Source: JBLHGU01 sp047615875 (GTDB taxonomy: Bacteria; Pseudomonadota; Gammaproteobacteria; Arenicellales; CAJQKF01). From it: DNA of 19,567 nt. This document shows, one piece after another, positions 1-8,375 of this stretch. The first letter of the stretch is position 1. Every line of letters begins with the position of its first letter. The position numbers and the translations under genes were made by a program. A model generated the notes under the pieces. It saw nothing but the letters and a program-made list of their open reading frames with translations, did no database searches and was not told the DNA's origin. The stretch covers positions 1 to 19,567 of the forward strand of contig JBLHGU010000093.1 in NCBI GenBank assembly GCA_047615875.1. Direction: 5' to 3'.

Positions 1-1054
1 ACTCAACGATTAGAATCGAACAATCCGGAGGGGTAACATCGAGACCGCCGTTGCGGGGTTCTCCCACACGATGGAATATCCTATCTCGATAGTAGGTATA
101 TTGCGCTTCCATGCAGTTAAGTTTTCGAACCAATAATGCGTATACCGCAACAGCCTTATACTGTAGCTGATGAGCAGCATCTACTATGTGATCGGGGGAG
201 CAAGGCTGAAGACACTTAATCGTTGAGGATACCGGAATTGTGGATAAATAGGTATCCGCGGATATCGTGTTGACCGAGCCGTTATTGTCGAGATAATCGA
301 CGCTGGTAATCTTCTTAGTCTCGTGTCGGATACGATTAACCGTTGAGGAAAGTTTTATGGTTCCACCGAGTCGGAATATCTCGTCGGCGATCGTTTGTGG
401 TAATGTTATTGCGCCGCGCCTTGAGTAGTGCAATGTTTCAGTTCGAAATGCACCTTCTGAAGTGTTGCATGAATTGCCTAGCTTCATTTTCTGCAGCAGG
501 TTCTTTATCACATCGACCGCCAAAAGCCGGGGCATCTTCTGTCTTATGAACGTTGCGGAAAGTTCGCGTGGGTGCAACCCCCAATAACGAGATGTAAATC
601 CTTCAAAATAATATCTATACAAAGCATTACCATAGAGCTCTACTAGTGCACCCTCTGCATCCATAGCTATCGGCGGGTAAATTTTCGATAATAGTTTGGC
701 GCGAAATAGCCCGGCGGTGCAACGCGCTAGCGTAAAGGGTGGTATGCCGGATATGAGGTCCCGGCTACGTAGAGGATATCGATAGAACTTACCCGCCCAT
801 TTGATCCGTGCATCGAGTTTCACTTCGATACGATTATCCGCCATTAATTGTTTTAGATCCAAAAATATTTCATGATCGAACTCATGAAACATATGTACGC
901 CAAAATCGTAGTAATTGGTGCCGATATGATGTCCAGCGGCAAGTCCGCCTACCTGTGGTGCAGATTCCAGAATCGTGATATTGGCGCCCTGTCGTGCGAA
1001 TTCCAAACCCGCGTATAGGCCACATACACCGGCACCAAGAATAGTTACATTCAT
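1..1054 (-). CDS. FAD-dependent oxidoreductase, amine-oxidase/UDP-galactopyranose-mutase-like (partial, C-terminus beyond left edge)
   Basis: An open minus-strand frame runs from ATG at 1054 off the left edge, giving 351 visible residues. The N-terminus is a Rossmann FAD-binding fold: strand VTILGAG with GxGxxG at residues 7-12, an acidic Glu30 at the end of the second strand, and the VGG doublet (35-37) typical of the amine oxidase, protoporphyrinogen oxidase and UDP-galactopyranose mutase group. A later stretch (SRRGAITLPQTIADEI) matches the region where these enzymes build the FAD and substrate pocket. Its ATG overlaps the stop of the preceding oxidoreductase gene as ATGA, so translation is probably coupled. 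Substrate is unknown; linkage to asnB and a DRL-like enzyme suggests sugar or glycan-precursor chemistry, which is inference. FAD dependence is solid, the exact subfamily is not. Confidence 0.8.
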   Translation of the reverse strand, partial: MNVTILGAGVCGLYAGLEFARQGANITILESAPQVGGLAAGHHIGTNYYDFGVHMFHEFDHEIFLDLKQLMADNRIEVKLDARIKWAGKFYRYPLRSRDLISGIPPFTLARCTAGLFRAKLLSKIYPPIAMDAEGALVELYGNALYRYYFEGFTSRYWGLHPRELSATFIRQKMPRLLAVDVIKNLLQKMKLGNSCNTSEGAFRTETLHYSRRGAITLPQTIADEIFRLGGTIKLSSTVNRIRHETKKITSVDYLDNNGSVNTISADTYLSTIPVSSTIKCLQPCSPDHIVDAAHQLQYKAVAVYALLVRKLNCMEAQYTYYRDRIFHRVGEPRNGGLDVTPPDCSILIVE

Positions 1055-2262
1055 CTATGTAACATCTTTACATATTCAATCGTAAGATGGGTTTCGGGAT
1101 AGTCGAAATCATCCCAAACCAATGGCGTATCTTTTTCCACATTATTTCTTAGTACCCAGGCCCTGTTATCATCGATGGCACAGATGGGGACGTATCCTTT
1201 ACTATCGTGCTCAGCGCAGGACCCGATCATACCGTAGCATGTATCTTGGCCAATTGCATGATAAATACATGTGCCAGCTGCAAGATCGGTTTTCGCATAA
1301 GTGTATACATCTGCATTGCGCCCAGCCCATGGCTGCAGTACAGGGCGACGGTAGAGCACCAGTTGTGCGATAGCACTGATGGTTTCGAAGTGGCATAGAT
1401 GATAAGGGCGGTACAGCAAATAGTAGGGGCCGTTGCCGAGCTTGTAATATTCAAGAAAAGGGATTTGTTGATCGGCAGTTGCCTTTACAATCAGATATAC
1501 CCCACCACCGGGTTCAGCGCCAAGGATGTAGTCAACCCTTGGTTGATTTTGGTAACTGTCAAAGTCAAATAATTCAATCGCTTCTGATACATGCTTGGCC
1601 TGTGGGCCCGACATGCCCTCGGCTGGGGGTAATAATCCATAGCCATTGCAAAGTAACGCCATTTCGATATGGAGTTTAGTGCCATCTGTGTATGCACAAC
1701 ACTGGTTAACGTTCAGCCGTCGCTGTCGCGCTTCTTCGGTGATAGAATTAACAGTAGCATGGCGTTGCAAAAAACCCTTAATGTTTCCGGCCTGGACTAT
1801 CTCGAGTCCCCACAGATTTGCCTCATCAATCATGCGCGCCAGCACGCCATGTTGATCGCCAGCATCACTAGTTACAATCTGGCCTCGTGACTCGGCGTAT
1901 TGGTTTAAGGGTAGCCCCATTGCAAGATCCACTTCGGCGTTCATTAGCAACACATCCGCAGCCGAATCTAGCGCTTTGCAACAGTGGCCAAAGGCCGCGC
2001 TAATACTGGTGCTAGCTTCCACAAGCACATCGACTTTAATATTGTCGATAAAGTGATTTGGATCAATTCCCGATCTCGGGCAATCTGTAAGCGCTGCAAC
2101 CCGCGCGGCAGCGTCTTGCCGGATATCCGCAATCCATTCTAATTGCATACCCATGGTCTGTTGAATTTGTTCGGCAATACCTTTTCCCATTGAGCCGGCA
2201 CCGATTAAGCCCACCTTGATTAGCTTGCCGACACGCTGCCGTTCACGAAGTTGACGAATCAT
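1051..2262 (-). CDS. DRL-like NAD(P)-dependent oxidoreductase with C-terminal SAF domain (COG4091 type)
   Basis: This 403-residue protein opens with a Rossmann NAD(P) site, G21-A-G-S-M-G26, followed by an acidic D46 after the second strand. The mid-part (about 120-300) resembles the catalytic domain of the family often annotated as predicted homoserine dehydrogenase. The last 90 residues look like an SAF domain. Members of this family in Brucella (DRL) replace DXR in the MEP isoprenoid pathway, but many homologues do other reductions, so that role cannot be assumed. The gene overlaps asnB upstream and the FAD oxidoreductase downstream by 4 nt each, indicating a tightly coupled operon. In this company it may act on a sugar or sugar acid. 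Length is close to that of family members. Family call is good, substrate unknown. Confidence 0.75.
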   Translation of the reverse strand: MIRQLRERQRVGKLIKVGLIGAGSMGKGIAEQIQQTMGMQLEWIADIRQDAAARVAALTDCPRSGIDPNHFIDNIKVDVLVEASTSISAAFGHCCKALDSAADVLLMNAEVDLAMGLPLNQYAESRGQIVTSDAGDQHGVLARMIDEANLWGLEIVQAGNIKGFLQRHATVNSITEEARQRRLNVNQCCAYTDGTKLHIEMALLCNGYGLLPPAEGMSGPQAKHVSEAIELFDFDSYQNQPRVDYILGAEPGGGVYLIVKATADQQIPFLEYYKLGNGPYYLLYRPYHLCHFETISAIAQLVLYRRPVLQPWAGRNADVYTYAKTDLAAGTCIYHAIGQDTCYGMIGSCAEHDSKGYVPICAIDDNRAWVLRNNVEKDTPLVWDDFDYPETHLTIEYVKMLHR

Positions 2263-4142
2263 CCGACTGCGTTAAACGAAGGTGTATCAATAAACTCTTG
2301 ATGCCAGAGCTCAAGAATCAATAAGGCCATTAGCTGCTTGCTATGCAAAAAACCATTGGAAAGTTTCGCCTTGGATAAGATTGCCGAAATCGCGCTTGGA
2401 TGGAAATATCCACGTTTTTCGAGTGATAGCAAATTGTCATTTACAAACTCATTTATTGTTGGATTTGTATGGAAGTTAGACAGTGGATAATAGAACGGTT
2501 GCTTGGGTCTTTCACTTATCGTCGCAGGTAGACGACGAGCAGCCATCTGTCGCCAGATGAGCTTACCGCGTCCTCGTTTGATCTTCCAATTAATGGGCAT
2601 TTCCATGCCGAATTCGACTAGATTGTGATCCATAAAGGGCGATCGATATTCGATCGAATGCGCCATGGTATTCTTTTCTTGCCTAATCAACGACCAATCC
2701 TGCAACCATTCCCGAAACTGGAAACGCAGATCTGATTTATCGACATCAAATTGTTGTTGCAATCGTTTACTCCAATTACTTTGTGTTGAAATATCATCTA
2801 CAAATAAAGCACCGAGTTCGTGATTTTCGAATAACGTCCGCAGTGCCACACTTTGCCACCAAGCGGATGCACGGTTAAAAGACCTAAGATATCGAATGAG
2901 TTTTTGTTTTTCCGAATTTCCAAGCATGGCTGGAAAATTCGACACCCTATCAAGTAACCGTGTTGGCATGCAAGCCAATATATTAGCGCTGATAGATTGG
3001 CCATAGCGGCCAAGTTTTTGTGCCATACGCGTGGTTTGCTGAAACGAGTATCCAGCGAAAATTTCATCAATACCATCGCCCCCAAGTACCACTTTACAAC
3101 CAAGTGCTCGAGTTGTCGAAGCCATTTTGTCGAACGCCACAATCAAGGCATCGCCAACGGGTCGGTCCATTTGTCGAACTACACGGGGTAGTGCTAATAG
3201 GTCAGCCTGTTCGCCGTATACCGTGTGATGGCGTAGGCCAAGCTTGGTGGCGAAAGTTTTGGCCACTGCCGCTTCGTCACTGGCATCCCGAAACCCCATT
3301 GATATCGTCTGAATGTCCGCACCAGCCCGATGTATGGCATCGACCATAACCGCAGAATCGACACCTGCGCTTAGATAAGCTGCTACAGGTTCGTCGCTTT
3401 GCAGTGCGATGTTAACAGAGTTACTCACCAAACTATCGAGCTTATCGATTGCCTGGTGTCGATCTAATCCAAAGTTCGTTTTCGTACTGGGCACATCCCA
3501 CCACCTATGCAGCTCGGTTTCGCCAGTGGCAGAGACGCTAAGATAGTGCGCCGCGGGTAGGGTTTGTATATCTTTAAATAAGGTTTGCGGTTCTGGAACA
3601 TAGCGCAGGGTTAGGTAAGCCTCGATACATTGATGATTTACCGTTGCCTCGACACCGCCAGCCAGTAAACCTTTAATTTCTGAAGCAAACACCAAGCCAT
3701 TTTTATCCCGATGATAGTACAGAGGTTTTTGACCACAGCGATCTCGAATCAGTGTCAGCTGGTTTGCCCGTCCGTCATAAATGGCCATAGCAAACATGCC
3801 ATTAAGTCTGGATAACATCCCAACGCCCCATTCAAGCCATGCAGCGGGCAGAATTTCACAATCATTCTGGCTACGGAATTTATGACCACGAGACTCCAGC
3901 TCACCGCGCACGGCCCGCCAGTTGTATATCTCGCCATTGCACACAACCTGAACTTGGCCACGATTTGTACTAAATGGTTGATCACCGAATTCACGATCCA
4001 GTATGGCTAACCGACACATGCCGATTCTGAACGGTGCGTGACTGAAAAATCCCAAACCGTCAGGGCCGCGATGGTACAACGCGTCGGCAACCTTATTAAG
4101 GTTAAATGATATACGGCGAAATGCCCCAAATATTGCACACAT
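2259..4142 (-). CDS. asnB: asparagine synthetase, glutamine-hydrolysing
   Basis: A 627-residue class-II glutamine amidotransferase fused to an ATP-dependent synthetase. Cys2 after the initiator Met is the amidotransferase nucleophile. Glutamine-site motifs follow: YHRGPDG (23-29) and NGEIYN (69-74). The synthetase half has the PP-loop YLSAGVDSAV (257-266; the usual SGG is SAG here) and a GGDGIDEIFAGY segment. The family makes Asn from Asp, Gln and ATP; paralogues in polysaccharide and secondary-metabolite clusters amidate other carboxylates. ATG at 4142 is fixed by the need for Cys2; no clear Shine-Dalgarno lies before it. It is the first gene of the three-gene operon, so it may amidate a sugar acid (inference) rather than serve central Asn supply. 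Confidence 0.9.
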   Translation of the reverse strand: MCAIFGAFRRISFNLNKVADALYHRGPDGLGFFSHAPFRIGMCRLAILDREFGDQPFSTNRGQVQVVCNGEIYNWRAVRGELESRGHKFRSQNDCEILPAAWLEWGVGMLSRLNGMFAMAIYDGRANQLTLIRDRCGQKPLYYHRDKNGLVFASEIKGLLAGGVEATVNHQCIEAYLTLRYVPEPQTLFKDIQTLPAAHYLSVSATGETELHRWWDVPSTKTNFGLDRHQAIDKLDSLVSNSVNIALQSDEPVAAYLSAGVDSAVMVDAIHRAGADIQTISMGFRDASDEAAVAKTFATKLGLRHHTVYGEQADLLALPRVVRQMDRPVGDALIVAFDKMASTTRALGCKVVLGGDGIDEIFAGYSFQQTTRMAQKLGRYGQSISANILACMPTRLLDRVSNFPAMLGNSEKQKLIRYLRSFNRASAWWQSVALRTLFENHELGALFVDDISTQSNWSKRLQQQFDVDKSDLRFQFREWLQDWSLIRQEKNTMAHSIEYRSPFMDHNLVEFGMEMPINWKIKRGRGKLIWRQMAARRLPATISERPKQPFYYPLSNFHTNPTINEFVNDNLLSLEKRGYFHPSAISAILSKAKLSNGFLHSKQLMALLILELWHQEFIDTPSFNAVG

Positions 4143-4395
4143 CAGAAAGAAAATTTTAAAAGTATAAAGCCTATGTTAATGGAAGACGACGGAGAAGGTA
4201 AAGTCTGTTTGCAGCCGATGATTGCGCTACGGACTACGTCATTCGCTTCATCATCGGCGCTAACCTAAGCGGACACACTATGTGTTAATTATCCGGACAG
4301 GTCTATTTACTCCTGACAGTTGAAATGCATGGAATCATTGGGCGAAACTTAGATTTCGCACCTCACAGGTTCGAAGCCCGCATTTTATGGTCGCA
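4143..4395. other. gene-free stretch upstream of asnB
   Basis: Between the divergent asnB start and the terminase remnant there is no frame with a recognisable product. The codons just before 4396 are open and could belong to an earlier part of the terminase gene (open from about 4363), but the similarity fades. A GGTTCGAA string near 4369 resembles a tRNA T-loop but has no matching stem. Confidence 0.4.
4161..4166 (-). promoter_or_regulatory. possible -10 element upstream of asnB
   Basis: On the minus strand a TATACT hexamer lies about 20 nt before the asnB start, in an AT-rich stretch. I see no convincing -35 at the right spacing, so this is only a weak candidate. If real, the asnB leader would be very short. 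Confidence 0.25.
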
Positions 4396-4527
4396 ATGAA
4401 GGAGCAAGAATTAATGCTTTCATTGCAGCGGGAATTCGGAATGACGCCAGCCAGCCGAGCTAAAGTTTTGACACACAGCCCGGCTGTGCCTGAGAATCCT
4501 TTCGATAAATTTAGAAAGCCGCAGTAA
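4396..4527 (+). pseudogene. C-terminal remnant of a P27-type phage small terminase
   Basis: A plus-strand frame of 43 codons ending in TAA. It reads a LQREFGMTPASR segment followed by a short linker and an NPFDKF ending, the hallmark C-terminal layout of P27-family small terminase subunits, which recognise phage DNA for packaging. The rest of the gene (normally well over 100 residues) and the large terminase are missing. The frame stays open a little upstream (4387 ATG and before) without clear matches. It lies between asnB and a dead integrase, so it marks a lost prophage or phage-derived island end. Identification rests on recognised motifs only. Confidence 0.6.
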
Positions 4528-4981
4528 AAAAGCTAAGCCAGGCTAAATAAAAAACCCTAACCGCCCGGCAAATAATAAATCTGATAAATTCCCGCGATTC
4601 TAATGCGGGGAAAGTCGTTCAAACTCCAAAGCACAACCACCTGGGCACAAAGTCCGGCTATTCCGGCTGTGACCCCTGTATGTTTCAATAAAAACCTATA
4701 CGATTTTCACTTACATTGCACTTAAGCTAATAAAAAAGTTTGGCCATAAGAATGTATATTATTGCTATTAAGATAGTTTTATGAGTAATGGAATAAAATA
4801 CTACTGCCTTATTGAAATACGCTGTAATCCCTTACATCCCAGCGTCAGTGCTAGAAAGCCTGGATTATTAGGCCCAGGAATTCAATACACTGTTGTGTTA
4901 TGAACTTGGATTCTGTGATGCTTCAAACGTCCTGTGCGCTGTGGGGATTTTGTGGGGATAATTTCCCTATCCCACATTTAG
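4528..4981. other. non-coding scar between terminase remnant and integrase pseudogene
   Basis: No gene is apparent in this 454-bp AT-rich region. It holds a tandem 9-bp repeat (TCCGGCTAT at 4653, TCCGGCTGT at 4662) and, next to the integrase end, the direct repeats described separately. Its position beside an integrase gene makes it the natural place for a former attachment site, but no duplicate core could be shown within the window. Confidence 0.4.
4940..4976. repeat. direct and inverted TGTGGGGAT repeats beside the integrase
   Basis: TGTGGGGAT occurs at 4940-4948 and again at 4951-4959, an 11-bp period close to one helical turn. An inverted, slightly divergent copy (CTATCCCACA) follows at about 4968-4977. 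Such short repeats next to an integrase 3' end resemble arm-type binding sites of tyrosine integrases. Function is inferred from position and form only. Confidence 0.45.
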
Positions 4982-5632
4982 TCATCTGAGTACAACCAGC
5001 TCAGGTCGAGTCTCATTTCGATCACATACACTGTTTGCTGCTTCTATCAAACGTGTCAGTTCTGCAGCAGAATAATGCGTCGCAATCCGTCCAGATCGGT
5101 GTCCCAGTAAGTCCTGACGATCTTCGAAACTCACTCCCGCCGCCCTTAATCTGCGGCCAAATGTATGCTTCAAGTAGTGCACCCTAACCTACGGCAGTCC
5201 AACGACGACCCTTGCCTTTTGCCAACCAGTATTTAGCGTATGCTTTACCGATCGGCTCCGAAATCAAAAGACGTGCGTTGGGTGTAGACCGTGTTGCTGA
5301 TCTATAACTGATAACGCGATCCTGTTCTGCACAATCAAACGCTCATCGTCATTTTTCACGATTCGTCCCGGCACCATGAATACAAAAGAATTGATCTCAG
5401 GAATCTTCACTTCCCAGTCCCAACGCAAATTGTATATTTCTCTGTCTCGACAACCAGTATTCACCTCAAACAATAGCTCTTCCCGAATTTCTTCGAGATC
5501 CTGCCTCAGCGCATTTTCACTCGAAGCCTGATAAAGTACGTCCAACTTAGTAGCGGTCGTTTGCAAAAACGTATCGTCTGAGACATTCCGGATGACCCAC
5601 TCCTGAAGTCCTATCTTTTCTTTAGTTGTCAT
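4982..5632 (-). pseudogene. tyrosine recombinase/phage integrase with two in-frame stops
   Basis: A single minus-strand frame carries the catalytic domain of a site-specific integrase, interrupted by TGA at 5264-5266 and TAG at 5189-5191, 25 codons apart. Upstream of the stops lies the Arg-I box (NTGCRDREIYNLRW). Between them is a linker typical of this family. After them come the HxxK/R box (HYLKHTF), the DLLGHRSGRIATHYS segment with the nucleophilic Tyr, and a normal C-terminus. Lys in place of Arg in HxxR is, as I recall, seen in this subfamily. The TAG sits where relatives usually have Gln (GLPQVRVH), one C-to-T change away. The first 45 or so residues do not look like the usual N-terminal core-binding domain, so the 5' end is lost or replaced. 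Its former role was excision and integration of an element. Confidence 0.85.
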
Positions 5633-5971
5633 GGGTACAGCCTAGCAAAGTAATATTAAATTTAGCTGACAAATCTACTACACGAGTTTCTTGTCAACAA
5701 TGACGCCCATGGTCATCGTATAGAGGTTTACACAGTTATTCATCAGGGCGTTGAATGCCCCTACCGGTCGCAAAGCACCCAGTGAATAGGCGTAAATATT
5801 GAAAATGTTAGATCTCTTTTGACTTCAATATGACTTAGTTTGAAATAGATACTTGTTTTGAAGACAAAAAGCCCAACACTGCAAAAGACCTTGCAAATAC
5901 GCAATGTACTATTCGTTGTTATTTAAATCAGTCTTCTGATAGACTGCCCGCTGTTTCTATATCTCGTATCT
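5633..5971. other. intergenic region upstream of the copper cluster
   Basis: This 339-bp stretch separates the integrase remnant from the plus-strand copper genes. A minus-strand open stretch at about 5678-5815 encodes nothing I recognise. The right half is AT-rich and must hold the promoter of the 5972 gene; a candidate is listed separately. I see no 19-bp-spacer MerR-type promoter here like the one at 11090. Confidence 0.4.
5916..5946 (+). promoter_or_regulatory. candidate promoter with hairpin/dyad before the first copper gene
   Basis: TTGTTA (5916-5921) and TAGACT (5940-5945) are 18 bp apart, with a TG one base before the second hexamer as in extended -10 promoters. The -10 overlaps a perfect 6-bp inverted repeat, CAGTCT at 5929-5934 and AGACTG at 5941-5946, which could be an operator. 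Hexamer match is only moderate, so confidence is low. Confidence 0.3.
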
Positions 5972-6346
5972 ATGACCGCCACCACAAAATCAAATTTACT
6001 GAACAAACTAGTAGCGATGCTGGTCATGGTGACGTATTTGATTTCAGCGTTTAGTGGATTCGTTTCAGGCCAAGCTTTTGCTTCCAGTAGCGTTGGTTCA
6101 TATTGCGAGATGGATGCAGGCACGCAGCATGGCGATGAATGCATGTCTAGCGATAGTAAGGGCACAACCAATCATCATGATGATTGTGACGATGCCAGTA
6201 GCCATTGTGGTTACTCCGGTGGGTTAGAGCTGCCTAATAAAGTCTCACTATTTCCAAACACGGCACGGACTAATAAGTTCGCTGCACAGCAAGACTCCTC
6301 AACTCAAACCTCTCCGGATTTTCCCGACCGACCTCCTCGCGCCTAG
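5972..6346 (+). CDS. small exported Cys/His-rich protein, CopL/DUF2946-like layout
   Basis: A 124-residue protein with a hydrophobic N-terminal segment (about 12-36, probable signal peptide ending near AFA). A short acidic region follows with Cys45, Cys57, Cys72 and Cys79 plus His53, His68, His69 and His78, then a tail ending in DRPPRA. This layout is common in small proteins encoded at the head of copper and heavy-metal operons (CopL, CzcI and DUF2946-like), thought to bind metal or tune expression; I cannot assign a family firmly. It is the first plus-strand gene of the copper cluster, 95 bp before the CusF-like gene. There is no Shine-Dalgarno before the ATG. The protein at 14641 has a similar plan. 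Confidence 0.65.
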   Translation: MTATTKSNLLNKLVAMLVMVTYLISAFSGFVSGQAFASSSVGSYCEMDAGTQHGDECMSSDSKGTTNHHDDCDDASSHCGYSGGLELPNKVSLFPNTARTNKFAAQQDSSTQTSPDFPDRPPRA

Positions 6347-6441
6347 CATTTAGCGAGTCTATTCGCTGACTTTAAGGTGATTATTTCGTTGGTTTTCTAC
6401 TAGCGGGATACTAGTTTTACACTCATTCGAGCGAGGTTTTT

Positions 6442-6963
6442 ATGACCCTATTGCACACGTTCCGGCGTGGGCGTTTGCTTGTATCAATGGCATTTGCAAC
6501 TGTGTTGCCTGGCCCATTGTTTGCACAAGCACTTACTCCCGAGGAGCACTCAACAACCGACGAATATTCAAGTGATTTTTCGTCGCCCATCGTAGATTTC
6601 AATGCCAGTCTGCCCTGGAAAGAACGGTTTACATCAACCGGGGCTTTTGACGCTAGATTCAGTCTCACAATGCAAGCTGATGCCAACAAAGACACCATGA
6701 CAGAACAACCAGAAGCGTCATCAATGTCGACTGATGGTTATGACGCGACCGGCGTTGTTAAGGATGTCAGGATGTCGTCCAACAAAATAAAGATCAAGCA
6801 TGGCCCCATTGATCGTCTGGGCATGCCCGGCATGACCATGATGTTTAAGGTGGCGGATCCATCCCTTCTTCAAACTGTGAAGAAGGGATCAAAGATCCAG
6901 TTCAGTTTGGACAATACGGATGGTGGTTTCACTATCACAAAGATTGGCATGGAGGATAACTGA
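6442..6963 (+). CDS. CusF-like periplasmic copper-binding protein with long N-terminal linker
   Basis: A 173-residue exported protein: signal peptide to about residue 29 (LFA|QA), a 70-residue low-complexity acidic linker, then a CusF domain (about 100-171). E. coli CusF binds Cu(I) with His36, Trp44, Met47 and Met49. Here His120, Met128, Met131 and Met133 keep exactly that spacing, with Met at the Trp position. CusF hands periplasmic Cu(I)/Ag(I) to the CusCBA pump; here only a CusC-like gene follows. ATG at 6442 is preceded by GCGAGG at a fair distance. Its TGA overlaps the next ATG by one base (TGATG), so the two are co-translated. The linker is unusual, since E. coli CusF is near 110 residues. 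Confidence 0.85.
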   Translation: MTLLHTFRRGRLLVSMAFATVLPGPLFAQALTPEEHSTTDEYSSDFSSPIVDFNASLPWKERFTSTGAFDARFSLTMQADANKDTMTEQPEASSMSTDGYDATGVVKDVRMSSNKIKIKHGPIDRLGMPGMTMMFKVADPSLLQTVKKGSKIQFSLDNTDGGFTITKIGMEDN

Positions 6964-8375
6964 TGAAATTTACTAGCTTGATAAAACCAGTCATTGCATC
7001 CACATTGGCGACTTTGTTCATCACCGGCTGTACGAGTATGCCGGTCAACCAGGGCCTGGATGATGTCCAATTTCTGGTGCAGCAACAGTCAGGTACCAGC
7101 CTTACTTTGCCGATGGCGGGTTCTGAACTTCAACTATCTGAGCAGGAAGTTACCAAACTACTCGCCTTCCCACTAAAGATAAAGGACGCAGAGAAAATTG
7201 CCCTGCATCGAAATGCGTTATTAAAAGTGAAACTGGCCAATGTTGGTTTAGCTGCTGCAGATTATGCCCAGGCTGGCAGGATGGAAAATCCGGGTTTCAG
7301 CTTGGCAAGATTCTCTTCTGAGGATTTTGAGGCCACTACGCTTTTCGATATTGGTGGAATTGTGCTCATGCCCCTTCGCCGGAAAATTGCAGCCCGTCAA
7401 TTGCAAAGTGCGCAGTACCGTGCAGCAGGAGATGTGTTGGATCACCTTAAATCGACTCGTGACCTCTGGATAAAGGCGGTGACCGAGATCCAGAAGACCA
7501 GGTTAATGGAGGAGGTTCTTGAGGCTGGAGAGACGACCAACGAATTGACGCGGCAGATGACCGCTATCGGTCATAGCAGTAAGCGAGAGTCGGGTGAATC
7601 GGAACTCGCACTGGTTGAGATGCGCACCGCCTTAAGCCGGCAACGCATTGTCGAAATCAGTACCCACGAGCAACTAGTACAGGCATTGGGAATATGGGGG
7701 TCGGATGCAAGCATAGTGGTACTACCCGATAAATTGCAGTTACAACCAGAAAAGCCCATACCTTACGAAAAAGTGGCTGAGTTTGCAGTCCGTAATCGGT
7801 TGGATGTGCAAATAGCAAAACTTGAACTTGAGGGTATGGCGAATAATCTTAAACTCACCAAACGTTCTCCCTTTTTCAACGTTATCGAGCTTGGCTCGGT
7901 GTTGGAAAAAGTCGAAGGTGAAAAAGAAAGAGGTTTCGAAATCGAGTTCTCCCTGCCGTTATTTGACTGGGGTGGCATCAAGACGGAGAAGGCACGGATA
8001 GCCTTTCTACAGGCCGAAGCCCAGGCACAATCGACAGTAGTTTCTGCCGCCTCTCAAGCAAGAGATGCATTACATGCCTATCGACGTACCTGGGATATTG
8101 CTAACGCCTATTCAGATCAGGTGTTGCCGATACAAGAAGCACTCAACCGGGAAGAACTGCTGCGTTATAACGGCATGCTAATTAGCGTATTCGATTTATT
8201 GAAGAATGCGAAGAAATCTTTGCAAATAAAGATTCGACAAATAGAAGCACTCCGGGACTTTTGGTTAGCGGACAACCGACTACGGCACACGCTGGTGGCC
8301 GCCGGCAACAGTTCTATGCAATTTACTTCACCGTCAATGGCATCCTCAGGGGATGCCGACGAAGGTGGACATTGA
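6963..8375 (+). CDS. TolC/CusC-family outer-membrane efflux lipoprotein
   Basis: A 470-residue outer-membrane factor. The N-terminus is a lipoprotein signal with lipobox ITGC (Cys23); residue 24 is Thr, not Asp, consistent with outer-membrane sorting. The rest is long amphipathic helix punctuated by the two-fold repeat of the TolC family, including the DIGGIVLMPLRR and SLPLFDWGGIKTEKAR segments, which correspond to the strand and helix boundaries of each half. Such proteins form trimeric channels for tripartite efflux pumps. No inner-membrane RND pump or membrane-fusion partner lies beside it. It is translationally coupled to the CusF-like gene and followed 20 bp later by the multicopper oxidase. 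Confidence 0.88.
   Translation: MKFTSLIKPVIASTLATLFITGCTSMPVNQGLDDVQFLVQQQSGTSLTLPMAGSELQLSEQEVTKLLAFPLKIKDAEKIALHRNALLKVKLANVGLAAADYAQAGRMENPGFSLARFSSEDFEATTLFDIGGIVLMPLRRKIAARQLQSAQYRAAGDVLDHLKSTRDLWIKAVTEIQKTRLMEEVLEAGETTNELTRQMTAIGHSSKRESGESELALVEMRTALSRQRIVEISTHEQLVQALGIWGSDASIVVLPDKLQLQPEKPIPYEKVAEFAVRNRLDVQIAKLELEGMANNLKLTKRSPFFNVIELGSVLEKVEGEKERGFEIEFSLPLFDWGGIKTEKARIAFLQAEAQAQSTVVSAASQARDALHAYRRTWDIANAYSDQVLPIQEALNREELLRYNGMLISVFDLLKNAKKSLQIKIRQIEALRDFWLADNRLRHTLVAAGNSSMQFTSPSMASSGDADEGGH

Noticed and set aside
4360..4385. GGTTCGAA string resembling a tRNA T-loop, possible tRNA attachment site
   Set aside because: The flanking bases do not form a T-stem and no acceptor or anticodon stem can be built around it.
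5678..5815. Minus-strand open stretch of about 45 codons
   Set aside because: No ribosome site, no family recognised, and it lies in the region expected to hold only the copper gene promoter and integrase 5' debris.
5819..5845. Second MerR-type promoter (TTGACT with a 19-bp spacer) upstream of the copper core
   Set aside because: The matching -10 (AATAGA) is poor and there is no dyad in the spacer.
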